A stretch of DNA of 64,000 bases from Membranihabitans marinus. Lineage in GTDB: Bacteria > Bacteroidota > Bacteroidia > Chitinophagales > Saprospiraceae. Made by a program: the position numbers and the translations under genes. Below the pieces are notes generated by a model, which was not told the DNA's origin, searched no databases, and saw only the letters and a program-made list of their open reading frames with translations. Below are positions 34,373 through 43,697 of the stretch, piece after piece; position 1 is the first letter of the stretch, and every line of letters starts with the position of its first letter. Where the stretch lies: NCBI RefSeq assembly GCF_019802045.1, contig NZ_JAHVHU010000006.1, forward strand, positions 124,001-188,000, written 5' to 3'.

Positions 34373-34795
34373 ATGATGACCTTATTCTCCTATTGGTATC
34401 TCTTCCTCATAACTACCTTGACTTCACCACCCACCAGCAGCATCGACCTCACGATCCAAAATATCAAAACCGGGGCCGGATCAATCAAAATAGCGCTCTA
34501 TAATGCTCCGACGGATTTTCCAAAACAAACCAAAGCTTATAAAGTGGGTGAGGTGTCCGCACAGAAACCGCAAGTGAGTTATTCCTTTGAAAATATTCCG
34601 GCAGGGGATTATGCGATCGCACTGTACCACGACGTGAATGCCGATGATGAGCTCAATTTTAAAATGTTCTTTATTCCCAAAGAACCCTATGGATTTTCAA
34701 ATAATTTCGTTCCAAAATTTAGTAAGCCGGGATTTGATGATGCTAAATTTCAGGTCAAAAATGATACTGAAATCAATATCAAACTAATCCATTAG
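34373..34795 (+). CDS. DUF2141 domain secreted protein
   Basis: This 140-residue protein has an N-terminal hydrophobic segment (residues 3-19) and a beta-sandwich domain of the DUF2141 type: SIKIALYNAPTDFPK near residue 38, YSFENIPAGDYAIALYHDVN near 74 and KEPYGFSNN near 104. Such proteins are small secreted or periplasmic proteins of Bacteroidota with unknown function. A second ATG one codon downstream is equally possible as the start. Confidence 0.88.
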   Translation: MMTLFSYWYLFLITTLTSPPTSSIDLTIQNIKTGAGSIKIALYNAPTDFPKQTKAYKVGEVSAQKPQVSYSFENIPAGDYAIALYHDVNADDELNFKMFFIPKEPYGFSNNFVPKFSKPGFDDAKFQVKNDTEINIKLIH

Positions 34796-34966
34796 TCCGG
34801 ACGTATTGTGGATAAGCAGGACGGCTAGATTTGTGTCGGCTCAAATTGACCAATTATCCATTTCAATTTTTTAAACACTACCTTTTTTTTATGTTGCCTA
34901 CGGGGGGTCACCCTGGATGAATTTGTTTTCATTTTTTCAGAGTATTTCTGTTATATTTATCATCCT

Positions 34967-36304
34967 ATGAAAACAAACAGTCGAACCCCCGTTGTCGCCC
35001 GAAATCTGCTTTTCCCATTCATCATCATTACGTCCCTGTTTTTTCTATGGGGGATAGCGAATGATTTGACGAATCCGATGGTATCTGCCTTCAAAAAGGT
35101 AATGCCCGAATTATCCAATTTTGAAGCGGCATTGGTACAGCTGGCTTTTTACGGAGGCTATGCGACCATGGCCATTCCTGCGGCCATATTTATTCGAAAA
35201 TTCAGCTACAAAAAAGGGATCATGGTCGGTCTGGTGCTGTATGCCCTGGGTGCATTTCTGTTTTATCCGGCGGCGGCGTATGAAAAATTTGGATTTTTCC
35301 TGGCTTCGCTTTACATCCTCACATTTGGACTGGCGTTTCTGGAAACCACGGCCAATCCATTTATACTGGCGATGGGCGATGATAAGACCGCTACCCAACG
35401 ACTGAATCTGGCACAGGCGTTCAATCCGATGGGCTCCCTGCTGGGGATGTTGGTCGCGCAAGTATTTGTGATCAGTGCCCTACGGTCTGATGATTATACA
35501 CCGGCGGCGTACGATGCGCTGGATGTATTGGAAAAAGCGGCTATCCGTGAAAATGATCTCAGCATTATTAGTTTCCCATACATAGGGTTGGGCGTTTTGG
35601 TCCTGGTCATATTAATCATTATTGGTTTTACCCGGTTCCCGATCTCCAAAGAACATGTAAAGATGGGGTTTCGCGATTCCCTTTCACTCCTGCTAAAAAA
35701 CAAGCGGTACTACGAAGGGGTTATCGCACAGGCGTTTTATGTGGGGGCACAAATTATGTGCTGGACTTTTATTTTCCAATACGTGGATCATATGAATGCA
35801 TCCCGCGGCCCGGATGAACAGCTGACGGCGACCTGGTACAACATGGCCGCTATGATCTCCTTTCTGACCGGGCGATGGATCTGTACCTGGCTGATGAAAT
35901 ACATCGATGGAGCCCGGTTGATGTTTTATTTCTCCATCGGAGGCGTGCTCGCCTGTGCCGGAGCGATTCTTTTACCCGGTATGGCAGGACTTATATCACT
36001 GGTGTCCATCAGTATCTTCATGTCGCTCATGTTCCCAACCATTTATGGTATTGCCCTCAAAGGTATGGGCGATGAGGCCAAGCTTGGTTCCGCCGGGCTG
36101 GTGATGGCGATCGTCGGTGGCGCACTGATGCCACCGCTGCAGGCAGCTATTCTGGACTGGGGTGGAACCGGATTTTCGGATGTAACCGTCCTGGGGGTCA
36201 TCCCCGAAGTGAAGTTTTCATTCATTCTTCCCTTGATCTGTCTGGCGGTTGTCGGAATTTATAGTTACCGGTCTTTGCATTGGAAAATGGAAATGGAAAG
36301 TTGA
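34967..36304 (+). CDS. Sugar MFS transporter, FucP-like
   Basis: This 445-residue protein has 12 membrane segments of the major facilitator superfamily, FucP/glucose-galactose subgroup. Diagnostic features are FFLWGIANDLTNPM near residue 26, the AFYGGYATMAIPAA block near 60 and LETTANPFI with LNLAQAFNPMGSLLG in the centre. These transporters take up L-fucose, galactose, glucose or mannose with protons. A hydrolase gene follows 130 bp downstream and a GH95 (fucosidase) remnant lies about 4.5 kb away, which hints at plant or algal fucosylated/apiose-containing sugars. Substrate is inference. Confidence 0.88.
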   Translation: MKTNSRTPVVARNLLFPFIIITSLFFLWGIANDLTNPMVSAFKKVMPELSNFEAALVQLAFYGGYATMAIPAAIFIRKFSYKKGIMVGLVLYALGAFLFYPAAAYEKFGFFLASLYILTFGLAFLETTANPFILAMGDDKTATQRLNLAQAFNPMGSLLGMLVAQVFVISALRSDDYTPAAYDALDVLEKAAIRENDLSIISFPYIGLGVLVLVILIIIGFTRFPISKEHVKMGFRDSLSLLLKNKRYYEGVIAQAFYVGAQIMCWTFIFQYVDHMNASRGPDEQLTATWYNMAAMISFLTGRWICTWLMKYIDGARLMFYFSIGGVLACAGAILLPGMAGLISLVSISIFMSLMFPTIYGIALKGMGDEAKLGSAGLVMAIVGGALMPPLQAAILDWGGTGFSDVTVLGVIPEVKFSFILPLICLAVVGIYSYRSLHWKMEMES

Positions 36305-36435
36305 AATGGAAAAGCGGAATGACTGATACTCCTGTGCTGCCGATTGCAAAAAGCTTCGTCGATCCAAGAAAGTTGGCGGCCAAGAAATGGAAAATCAATA
36401 TATTCACATAGTTGCTTCTATAAACACCACAAAGC

Positions 36436-37863
36436 ATGAGCCATTCTATTAGAGTGATATGGTTTATTATAGTCATATTTAGCATGACGACCGGTTCTCT
36501 ACTTGCACAACCGCTCCGGGTTAGCGATAACCAGCGATTTCTGGTCAGGTCAGACGGATCTCCATTCTTCTGGCTCGCAGATACCGCCTGGGAATTATTC
36601 CACCGATGTGACCGGGAAGAAGCAACCATGTATCTGAAAAAAAGAAAAAGCCAGGGATTTAATGTGATCCAGGCTGTCGCTTTGGCTGAACTGGACGGAC
36701 TCCATACACCCAATACATATGGTGAAACGCCATTATTCAACGATGATCCGGCCACGCTCAATCCGGCTTATTTCGAGCACGTGGACTTTATCATTGACAA
36801 GGCAGCCGAACTTGATATGTATATTGCTTTGCTCCCCACCTGGGGTGATAAACTCCATACCAGAAGCTGGGGAATAGGTCCAGAGGTTTTTAACCGGGAA
36901 AATGCCCGGAAGTATGGATGGTGGATCGGAAACCGATACAAATCCCGGGACAATATTATCTGGATCATCGGTGGAGACCGTACCCCCCGTACAGACTCCG
37001 ATGACGTGGAGGTCTGGCAGCAGATGGCCAAAGGTATCGTCGAAGCAGTAGGTGGAAATGATAAAGCCTTGATGAGCTATCATCCGCAGCCACGCAATCC
37101 GGGGGGATCTTCCACCTGGTTTCATCAGGATGATTGGCTGGATTTCAATATGCACCAAACCGGCCACTGCCCCAAAGACAGTTATAAGAACATTGCGCAC
37201 GATTATCATTTAAAACCAACCAAACCCGTCCTGGATGGGGAACCTCTATATGAAGATCATCCCATTTGCTTCGATGCGAAAAATAAAGGATATAGTATGG
37301 CCCGCGATATCCGCCGGATCATGTATTGGAATGTATTTGCCGGAGCATTTGGTCAGACTTATGGCTGTCATGATGTCTGGCAAATGTACACCACAGGCCA
37401 GAAAGGGATCAATGGTCCGCTGCGTCCCTGGCCGGAAGCCCTGGATCTGCCGATGGCCACGCAGGTCCGGCATTTGAAGAATCTGATGTTGTCCCGACCG
37501 TTCCTCAGTCGCATCCCGGATCAATACATGGTGGTGGAAGATCAAGAAAATACCAAAGATTATGTGATCGCTACCCGAGATGAAAAGGGCGCTTTTGCCA
37601 TGATTTATTTTCCGACCGGAAAGAAAACGAGGCTCGATCTGAGCGCGTTAAAGGGTGATCGATTTAAGAGCTGGTGGTATAATCCCCGTACCGGCAATTC
37701 ATATCGGGGAAATGAGATCACTAATTCCATCGATAAGGTAACGATCACACCATCCACGCATGGCCTAGGCAATGACTGGGTGCTGGTGGTAGATTCTGAG
37801 AATAGTGAATTTCCAGTGCCCGGGCAATCATTAATTGATATAAGAACAAAATACCACGACTGA
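36436..37863 (+). CDS. DUF4038-type glycoside hydrolase, GH140-like
   Basis: This 475-residue secreted protein has a signal peptide (residues 5-25, ending in LLAQ). The barrel domain has the GH140/DUF4038 pattern: FFWLADTAWELFHRC near residue 38, YLKKRKSQGFNVIQ near 66, IIWIIGGDR near 180 and VLDGEPLYEDH near 268. The C-terminus carries a small beta-sandwich like the putative collagen-binding domain found in this group. Characterised GH140 enzymes cleave apiose from pectic rhamnogalacturonan-II (family knowledge). The neighbouring FucP-like transporter may import the sugar released. Confidence 0.82.
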   Translation: MSHSIRVIWFIIVIFSMTTGSLLAQPLRVSDNQRFLVRSDGSPFFWLADTAWELFHRCDREEATMYLKKRKSQGFNVIQAVALAELDGLHTPNTYGETPLFNDDPATLNPAYFEHVDFIIDKAAELDMYIALLPTWGDKLHTRSWGIGPEVFNRENARKYGWWIGNRYKSRDNIIWIIGGDRTPRTDSDDVEVWQQMAKGIVEAVGGNDKALMSYHPQPRNPGGSSTWFHQDDWLDFNMHQTGHCPKDSYKNIAHDYHLKPTKPVLDGEPLYEDHPICFDAKNKGYSMARDIRRIMYWNVFAGAFGQTYGCHDVWQMYTTGQKGINGPLRPWPEALDLPMATQVRHLKNLMLSRPFLSRIPDQYMVVEDQENTKDYVIATRDEKGAFAMIYFPTGKKTRLDLSALKGDRFKSWWYNPRTGNSYRGNEITNSIDKVTITPSTHGLGNDWVLVVDSENSEFPVPGQSLIDIRTKYHD

Positions 37864-38968
37864 GTAATTTATTCATGTACAATATATAAAGCACATAATT
37901 CCAAGATAACCTGTTCCCGCATGAATTGAGTGTATCAATACCGCATGGTTAAGCGCCCCCGGGAAGAAGGAGCTCTTGCTCCCTGGAAAACGTTTTCGCC
38001 CAAGAGCTGTCCCCAATTCATTCAGAGATTTTTAGCGGGCAGTATATCTTACACTTATTTCCATCCAATAACAAATGCTCCTAATACTACAAAATAACTA
38101 CAACGGTCATTCTTAACTTCCAAAGTCAGAAAACGACCCGATAAACCCTCGTACAAGCTGGCTTTAGCCGCCTACCGCGTTCGCTGAAGCTTTAGCGGTG
38201 GCGCAATGGCCGAAAGGCCATTCCTTCAACCTAATTCAAATCCTTCTTTTACATAAGTATACGGAGAACTCTTCCATTCTACTTTTGAATTGAATCTTGA
38301 AAACCAGAATGAAGTTGCTTGGCCCTTTGTTAATAATCAGTAAGATAGTATATTATGTTTTATTAATTATGGCGAACTGATTTTCTTGATCTTAAATTTT
38401 AGCTCTAATTTTCAAACATATTAAGCAGTATCGAAATATTGGTCGCCATAATAAATCATACATTTTTAGATGAGATGAGAAAAACTCATCTCATCTCGAG
38501 CAACTAAAGTCGCCGCTACAGGGGTGCAGTGGTTTTGGCTTGAGATCAGTCCTGGAAACTATCAGAGCTGTTCGTTTCTCCCGGGCGCTGCATTGGAACG
38601 AAGTACTAATGGAAGAGCAGCGCTCTAGCAGATAAACATTAGCAGAAGCCCCCGTAGCGGCCCCAAATTCCATGCGGGGCGATACAAGGGTTTCTGAAAA
38701 TTTTGTATCGTATATGGGAGATCTTTGGCGTTAGTAGTAAACTTTTTTCAAACAGTATGTCTCCGCTCAAAAGAAAGAAAAAATATGTAAGGTGAATTAT
38801 GCGAGCAAATTCACTGAATTCATTGGGGATTGCCTCCCGGGCCACAAAAAATGTTAAACACGTACATGTTTTCTTGGATTATAATACTTTAGATTATTCT
38901 GAATATACCAATGATATTGAACACACTGCTTTACATTCTTAAAAAAACCCACTGAAAAATCACCAATT
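37864..38968. other. Gene-free region with repeats
   Basis: About 1.1 kb without convincing genes. It holds a 104-bp dispersed repeat (38408-38511), a 7-bp GNRA-loop hairpin at 38205-38222 (AATGGCC-GAAA-GGCCATT) and other small palindromes near 37960-38010. Open frames are short and antiparallel. The last 100 bases are AT-rich and likely carry the promoter of the glycosylase gene. Confidence 0.55.
38408..38511. repeat. Dispersed intergenic repeat, copy 2
   Basis: Matches 11841-11945. The hairpin stem here is a perfect 11 bp, GATGAGATGAG (38469-38479) and its complement (38485-38495), with loop AAAAA. The other copy has loop TTTTT, so loop orientation differs between copies while the flanks are in the same orientation. 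Confidence 0.75.
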
Positions 38969-39523
38969 ATGATCCCCGAAAACCATTACTGCCACAAAGC
39001 CACCCTTCTTCCACACGACAATCTGGACAAGATTTATCATGATACCGTCTACGGTTTTCCTGTGGAGGATGACAACGAATTATTTGAACGGCTGATTCTC
39101 GAGATTAACCAGGCCGGCCTCAACTGGTCACTGATCCTGAAAAAGCAGGAAAATTTCAGAGAAGCTTTCGATCAGTTTGATATTCATAAAGTTGCGTTCT
39201 ATGACGATGCCGACCGGGACCGATTACTCAACAATGCCGGTATTATCCGCAACAAACTAAAAGTCAATGCCACGATATCCAACGCCCAACAAATTCTCGA
39301 GCTGCAAAAAGAATACGGATCATTCGCTGATTGGCTGGATCACCACCATCCTCTACCGCTGAAGGAATGGACAAAGTTATTCAAAAAAACATTTAAATTC
39401 ACCGGCGGTGAAATCACCAAAGAATTTTTGATGAGCACGGGTTATCTGGCCGGTGCGCATCATAAGGAGTGTGCGGTTTATCAAGAGGTGGTGGGAAGTG
39501 GACCAGCTTGGTTGACAAAATAA
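38969..39523 (+). CDS. tag: DNA-3-methyladenine glycosylase I family protein
   Basis: This 184-residue protein has the length of Tag. Zinc ligands of Tag appear conserved: Cys in YCHKAT (residue 8), His in YHDTVYG (near 23), and the C-terminal pair in AHHKECAVY (near 167-171). The catalytic-region block LILEINQAGLNWSLILKKQENFREAFDQFD is recognisable, including the Glu of LxLE. The usual NEWG after YHD is TVYG here and the Trp after the first Cys is missing, so it belongs to a divergent branch. Tag removes 3-methyladenine from alkylated DNA; this branch may have a shifted substrate. Confidence 0.8.
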   Translation: MIPENHYCHKATLLPHDNLDKIYHDTVYGFPVEDDNELFERLILEINQAGLNWSLILKKQENFREAFDQFDIHKVAFYDDADRDRLLNNAGIIRNKLKVNATISNAQQILELQKEYGSFADWLDHHHPLPLKEWTKLFKKTFKFTGGEITKEFLMSTGYLAGAHHKECAVYQEVVGSGPAWLTK

Positions 39524-39864
39524 CGGTGCGAACATGGTATTACGCACATAATCCTAAGATCGTGAAAGATTTCCTTCGAATTCTCCCTGACGGACAACTT
39601 GTCTTCTCTCCGCTCCTACGAGACAGGCTGTCCTTGGACGAGACGATGCCTAACCTCATTGACAGCACTGGTGCGTGGCACTTCCAATGTGCCCCGAACC
39701 TTGAGATACTCCAGGGTTCAGGCGCTGGATGAGCGAATGAGTGAGAAAACCGAAAAGTACCCTTGCGGGCGAGTAGTGACACCGTGTACTACTTCAACAA
39801 TGAGAAATCACATTCAGCACAAACTGTTTTCGCTTATATTCATAGTTCTTGGAAGTCATTTTGA
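39524..39864. other. Intergenic stretch without recognised feature
   Basis: This 341-bp space lies between the convergent glycosylase and toxin-like genes. Open frames on both strands overlap and show no protein features. No clear terminator or repeat was seen. Confidence 0.45.
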
Positions 39865-40169
39865 TTATTTCTCAAGACGTTTTTTTAGTTTAACTGGATT
39901 CTGTCGCACATCCCATATTGCATGAATCAAAATTCTATCGTCGAGTTCCTCATAAACAATGTTGTAACTAAGTTCTAACTTCAATCTAATACTTCCGTAA
40001 TCTGACATCTTCCAATCTTTGGGTTTGCACCGATAAAGGCAACAGCCTTAAGGATCCGTTCGTTCAACTTTTCTGAATAGCTAATAGAATTAATTCGAAG
40101 AATCCAATAAGATAATATGGATTCTAAATCAATCAACGCCAACTCTGACCAAATTACTTTTTTATCCAT
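39865..40169 (-). pseudogene. ParE/RelE-like toxin gene with frameshift
   Basis: The frame from 40169 reads a typical ParE-family N-terminus (VIWSELALIDLESILSYW ... FIGANPKIGR) and then stops after 62 residues at 39981. In the next frame the expected C-terminal half continues without gap, starting MSDYGSIRLKLELSYNIVYE (from 40008) and ending KKRLEK at 39865. One missing base in the GGAAGATGTCAG region explains it. Intact, the protein would have about 100 residues, the family length. The upstream antitoxin frame overlaps its start by 16 bp, as in a normal operon. A sequencing error is possible. Confidence 0.8.
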
Positions 40170-40414
40170 TCTTTCATGCGCTGTTCAACTTCTTCCTGCG
40201 TCAAATATTTCCCGGATTGTATTTGTTTCCTGGATTCTTCGATCCGGGATATCTGATCAGGAGACAAGTGTACATTTTTATCTGAAGAGACTTCAAACTC
40301 AATAAAAGCCAAGACATCTTCAAGAATGTTCTCATCATTGACCTCTTTTAATTTATCTATCAAGTGGTTTTTTAATACTGACACAGAAATATTGATGTTT
40401 TCATTAGCTTCCAT
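40154..40414 (-). CDS. Antitoxin partner of the ParE-like toxin
   Basis: 86 residues from ATG 40414 (MEANENINISVSV...), chosen over the upstream ATG at 40468 because the extra 18 residues are hydrophobic and unrelated. It is a charged helical protein with no clear HTH or ribbon motif, ending EEVEQRMKEWIKK. Its end overlaps the toxin start by 16 bp. Antitoxins of this small acidic type pair with ParE/RelE toxins in Bacteroidota and repress their own operon. Since the toxin is broken, this gene may be a leftover. Confidence 0.7.
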   Translation of the reverse strand: MEANENINISVSVLKNHLIDKLKEVNDENILEDVLAFIEFEVSSDKNVHLSPDQISRIEESRKQIQSGKYLTQEEVEQRMKEWIKK

Positions 40415-40568
40415 AATTTTTGATTGGATATCTATTGTTAAGATAAGGAGAAATTCCAAAATACTCAAACGGATTTTATCATAGCTAGTGCGTAAGGTAC
40501 TAAATCCGTATTACTATATTGCCCGCTGATCCTGCTGATCTCGCTGATTTTCGCAGATTTACTATCAG

Positions 40569-40587
40569 ACCAAGCCGCAGACTTGGT
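40569..40587. repeat. Small palindrome in a repeat-like intergenic segment
   Basis: ACCAAG and CTTGGT form a 6-bp hairpin here. It lies inside a stretch where the words CTGCTGATCTCGCTGATTTTC and ATCTGCGTTGATCTGTGTAATC echo each other on the two sides (40520-40620). Such low-complexity echoes are common in intergenic repeats of this phylum; no function is shown. Confidence 0.4.
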
Positions 40588-40704
40588 ACTATCTGCGTTG
40601 ATCTGTGTAATCTGCGGGAAAATAAAATAATGATGCGAACTTCGTTCCTTGTGCACTAGTGAAAACAATTGCAGGTACATAAACCCACTATGAGGATTAC
40701 GATC

Positions 40705-41118
40705 TTAGTTTCTCGCCTTCCTCTCGTTTATTTGGACTTTTTCACCTTCTACCATATCCACTACGATCACCTCCCCATCCATCACATATTCCCCCGACAC
40801 CTCAAAGGACCGCTCTCCAAACGGATTCTTCAACCGTAGCTGCCAGCCCTTTTCCGAATAAACTTCCACAGAGGCGACATAGCCATCCTTCCGCTCAGCC
40901 GACACCAGAAAAGCACCCTGAGCACGCAGATCCTCAAACGAGGCGTCCTGCCATTCTTCTGGGATCGCCGGAAATATATGCACCACTCCGGTATGGCTCT
41001 GGATCAACATTTCCTGGATACCCGCCGCAAAAGCCAAGTTCCCCTCCAGGGTAAATGGACGATAGGTGAAGTTGGAATGGCCGGCTTTGCACTGGTCCCC
41101 ATTGACATGAAAGTTTAA
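40705..41118 (-). pseudogene. C-terminal remnant of a GH95-like alpha-L-fucosidase
   Basis: The frame reads LNFHVNGDQCKAGHSNFTYR, RPFTLEGNLAFAAGIQEMLI and QSHTGVVHIFPAIPEEWQDA followed by a beta-rich tail (SEKGWQLRLKNPFGE). These match the C-terminal part of GH95 fucosidases, where the GNxxxxAGIxEMLxQSH motif is conserved. A stop (TGA) precedes LNF and about 650 residues of the enzyme are missing, so only a fragment remains. The ATG at 41037 would give 110 residues without the active-site acid. With the FucP-like transporter nearby it is probably a decayed part of a fucose or pectin utilisation locus. Confidence 0.75.
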
Positions 41119-41191
41119 TCATTTCTCTTCAATAAACTTCGAGCCCTCAGAATACGTGATCCTCACGAATAATCACCTCCGAATACGATTC

Positions 41192-42001
41192 TTATTCTTC
41201 TAACCATTCGGAAACTCGATCAATCATTTCAAGCCTTTTGTCAGAGAAGGCGTGATCAGTTTTCATTAAAATATATTGGGCGCCATCCAACTGATCAATC
41301 CACTCCTTATTGCGTTCGTTCTCATCAAAAATTAAAAGCTTCTTATGGCTCAATGCTTTTTGATACGTCAGAGGATTGTATTCATCGGTACGATCGATCA
41401 ACTCTCCAATAAACCGATCGGGATCCACTTTGAGCATAAATAAACTTTTGAGGTGATTTCTGGCGCCGGTTAAACTTTGCGGATCCCTGGCAGCTAATGC
41501 GACATTATAAGGCGAGTAGATCGCAATCTTCTTTACCCTGGGATCTTCAGCACCGCTTATCAGCGCAACTCCGCCCCCCATACTGTGTCCAAACAGAACA
41601 AATGAATCACTTTTAACATTGTATCGGTCCGCATGCGCAGGCACAGAGAAATAATCCAAGACCTTGGTCACATCTTCTATGCAATTCGAATACATGAATT
41701 CGCCCTGACTCCCCCAGGTGCCCCGGTAGTTGAAGAAAATGACATTCCTTCCATTTCTCCGCAATTCCTGGGCCACATCGAAATTTCGTTCATTCCCCGG
41801 CAGGCCATGCAGTAGCAATACAGTTTCCTTTTTTCCCGCTCCTGATGCAAAGAGGCCATAGCCTGCTATCGAATCATTGCCAATGGATATAATTATTTCC
41901 TGACTCGTCGCCGGATGGTTCTGGTGGTCATCCTGAGCATTCAGCTGGAATCCGTACAGGAGTATAAAAATGAGTAATGCGGGGTTTTGATATTTCATCA
42001 T
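41192..42001 (-). CDS. Secreted alpha/beta hydrolase
   Basis: This 269-residue protein has a signal peptide (residues 4-22, ending LNAQ). The fold is shown by LLLHGLPGNERNF near residue 64 (oxyanion-hole HG), the nucleophile elbow FGHSMGGG near 145 (Ser), an Asp in LLIFDEN near 227 and the catalytic His in KTDHAFSD near 253. It resembles acyl-aminopeptidase/esterase-type or BD-FAE-like hydrolases. Substrate unknown. ATG 42001 or 41998 may be the start. Confidence 0.85.
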   Translation of the reverse strand: MMKYQNPALLIFILLYGFQLNAQDDHQNHPATSQEIIISIGNDSIAGYGLFASGAGKKETVLLLHGLPGNERNFDVAQELRRNGRNVIFFNYRGTWGSQGEFMYSNCIEDVTKVLDYFSVPAHADRYNVKSDSFVLFGHSMGGGVALISGAEDPRVKKIAIYSPYNVALAARDPQSLTGARNHLKSLFMLKVDPDRFIGELIDRTDEYNPLTYQKALSHKKLLIFDENERNKEWIDQLDGAQYILMKTDHAFSDKRLEMIDRVSEWLEE

Positions 42002-42112
42002 AGTTTTTTACATTAAAAGGAAAGAATCATTCAGCAGTGGTCCACACCCTCCAAAATTCATCGTCAATAATTCATCATCAACAATTAATAATTAACAATT
42101 AATAATTAAAAT

Positions 42113-42775
42113 TCACCGTTCCACCCCATTCCCGTCGTACACCAGATAATCGGTCACCACGTCAAAAACCGGAATCATAGCTTCAAAATCGGAAGCTGCT
42201 TTTTTATAGAATTCAGGCTGCAGTGCTTCTGCTACCGGATACTTCCGCTGCAGTATAAATTGCTTCTTACGCAATAAATCAATATCAGGATGATCCCGGT
42301 CATAACCTCTCGGCGCTGTTTTCAATTCATCGCCCGTCAATCCGCCAAAACGATCAACGACCTCCTGCTGATTCAGGACCGCTCGTAGATCATCAGCATG
42401 AGCTACTATCCCCTCCCGGATAAACTGAAGATCGTCCCGGTTTGGGCCCCAGAACCCACCGGCTACCAAAATTTCATCCGATGATACCTGCAAATAGAAT
42501 CCACCCCGGCGATACTTACCTGCCCGGGTAAAATGGGCTGCAAAATGGGTTTTATAGGGTGTCTTGTCCTTTGTAAAACGCAAATCGCGATAGATCCGAT
42601 ACACTTTTGTTTTTTCTATCCCATCCCGTTTAATCAATTCCAATCGGACCTTTTGCACAAATGATTTAAAATCCTTCCGGCTTTCCTCATACCAGGATTT
42701 GTGCTCTTGAAACCAGTCCCGGTTGTTGTTCTCTTTTAGTTCTTTTAAAAAATCAAGGGTGTTCTGATCGATCAT
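42113..42775 (-). CDS. DUF2461 family protein
   Basis: 220 residues from ATG 42775 (MIDQNTLDFLKELKENNNRD). The further upstream ATG at 42817 adds an atypical 14-residue tail. DUF2461 hallmarks are visible: FLKELKENNNRDWFQEHK, VYRIYRDLRFTKDKTPYKTH and GGFYLQVSSDEILVAGGFW. This family of about 220-residue cytoplasmic proteins is widespread and uncharacterised. Confidence 0.92.
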   Translation of the reverse strand: MIDQNTLDFLKELKENNNRDWFQEHKSWYEESRKDFKSFVQKVRLELIKRDGIEKTKVYRIYRDLRFTKDKTPYKTHFAAHFTRAGKYRRGGFYLQVSSDEILVAGGFWGPNRDDLQFIREGIVAHADDLRAVLNQQEVVDRFGGLTGDELKTAPRGYDRDHPDIDLLRKKQFILQRKYPVAEALQPEFYKKAASDFEAMIPVFDVVTDYLVYDGNGVER

Positions 42776-43115
42776 GAATATGGGTCGTTGTGTAATGCTC
42801 AGAGCGGAAAGATACAAATAACTCGGAAGTATTTATTCCAAGAGTGAGCTTTTCTCCTCCGCTCAAATCACTCGCCAAGAACACAATTGATTTTATTGTA
42901 AAACCCAATCCGACGTACAACTCATGTTTTATATATCAGATCTGTGATACATCGTAGAAAGCCTTTCGTAGTTAAGTGGGACTTTTACACCAACACAATC
43001 ACCATTGCTATAAATTAAATTAACGCATTATAATATTAATTTAAATAATTCAATCAAGCAACATTTAAGTTTGATTCTCATTATACTTAAAAAATAAGGA
43101 CGAAAACATTACACT

Positions 43116-43529
43116 ATGAAAAAGTTATTAATAATATCCGTATTAGCACTCATTTCACTGGTAATCTACTCCTGTGAAAAAGATGATATCGTAAATCCCA
43201 CTTTCGAACGGCTGGAAATCACCAGTGTTGATCTTCCCGATACTTTCTTACTGGGACAAACCTATGAAATGAGAGTGAACTACAATCGGCCGGATGGATG
43301 CACGCACCTGCAAGGCTTCGACATCCTTCCCGTCCAACAAACCGTCAGGGAGGTCCAGGCTATTGGCGCCCGGTATGAAGACGAGGTATGCACACAGGTT
43401 ATTGAAGAGGCGACAGACCAGTTTTTGTTTCAGGTTATTTACGCCGAACCTTATACTTTCAAGTTTTGGCAAGGCCAAGACTCGACCGGCAATGCAGAAT
43501 ATCTCACGGTAGAGATTCCGGTCCGGTAA
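43116..43529 (+). CDS. Putative lipoprotein of unknown function
   Basis: This 137-residue protein has a signal peptide with lipobox (SLVIYSC, Cys near residue 20) followed by EKDD. The mature part is a single beta-rich domain with two more Cys (GCTHLQ and EVCTQ), which could pair. Family not recognised. TAAGTTTG at 43066-43073 fits the Bacteroidota -7 element TAnnTTTG about 45 bp upstream of the start. Confidence 0.7.
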   Translation: MKKLLIISVLALISLVIYSCEKDDIVNPTFERLEITSVDLPDTFLLGQTYEMRVNYNRPDGCTHLQGFDILPVQQTVREVQAIGARYEDEVCTQVIEEATDQFLFQVIYAEPYTFKFWQGQDSTGNAEYLTVEIPVR

Positions 43530-43697
43530 GTGGATTGAGTTGAACAGTGGGGGCCCCACTGGTGTTTCGTTTCGAAATTCTACATGCAGCAGAGCTAACC
43601 GCACAATACGAAGTGAGTTAGCGTGCCCACCACAAACAAGTGAGAAATGGAGCTAGCTAAATTTATCTCTATGGATTACAGTGGGTTTCCCCTTCCC

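Noticed and set aside
39540-39782. 80-codon minus-strand frame after the glycosylase gene
   Set aside because: No recognisable feature, and it overlaps similar frames on the other strand.
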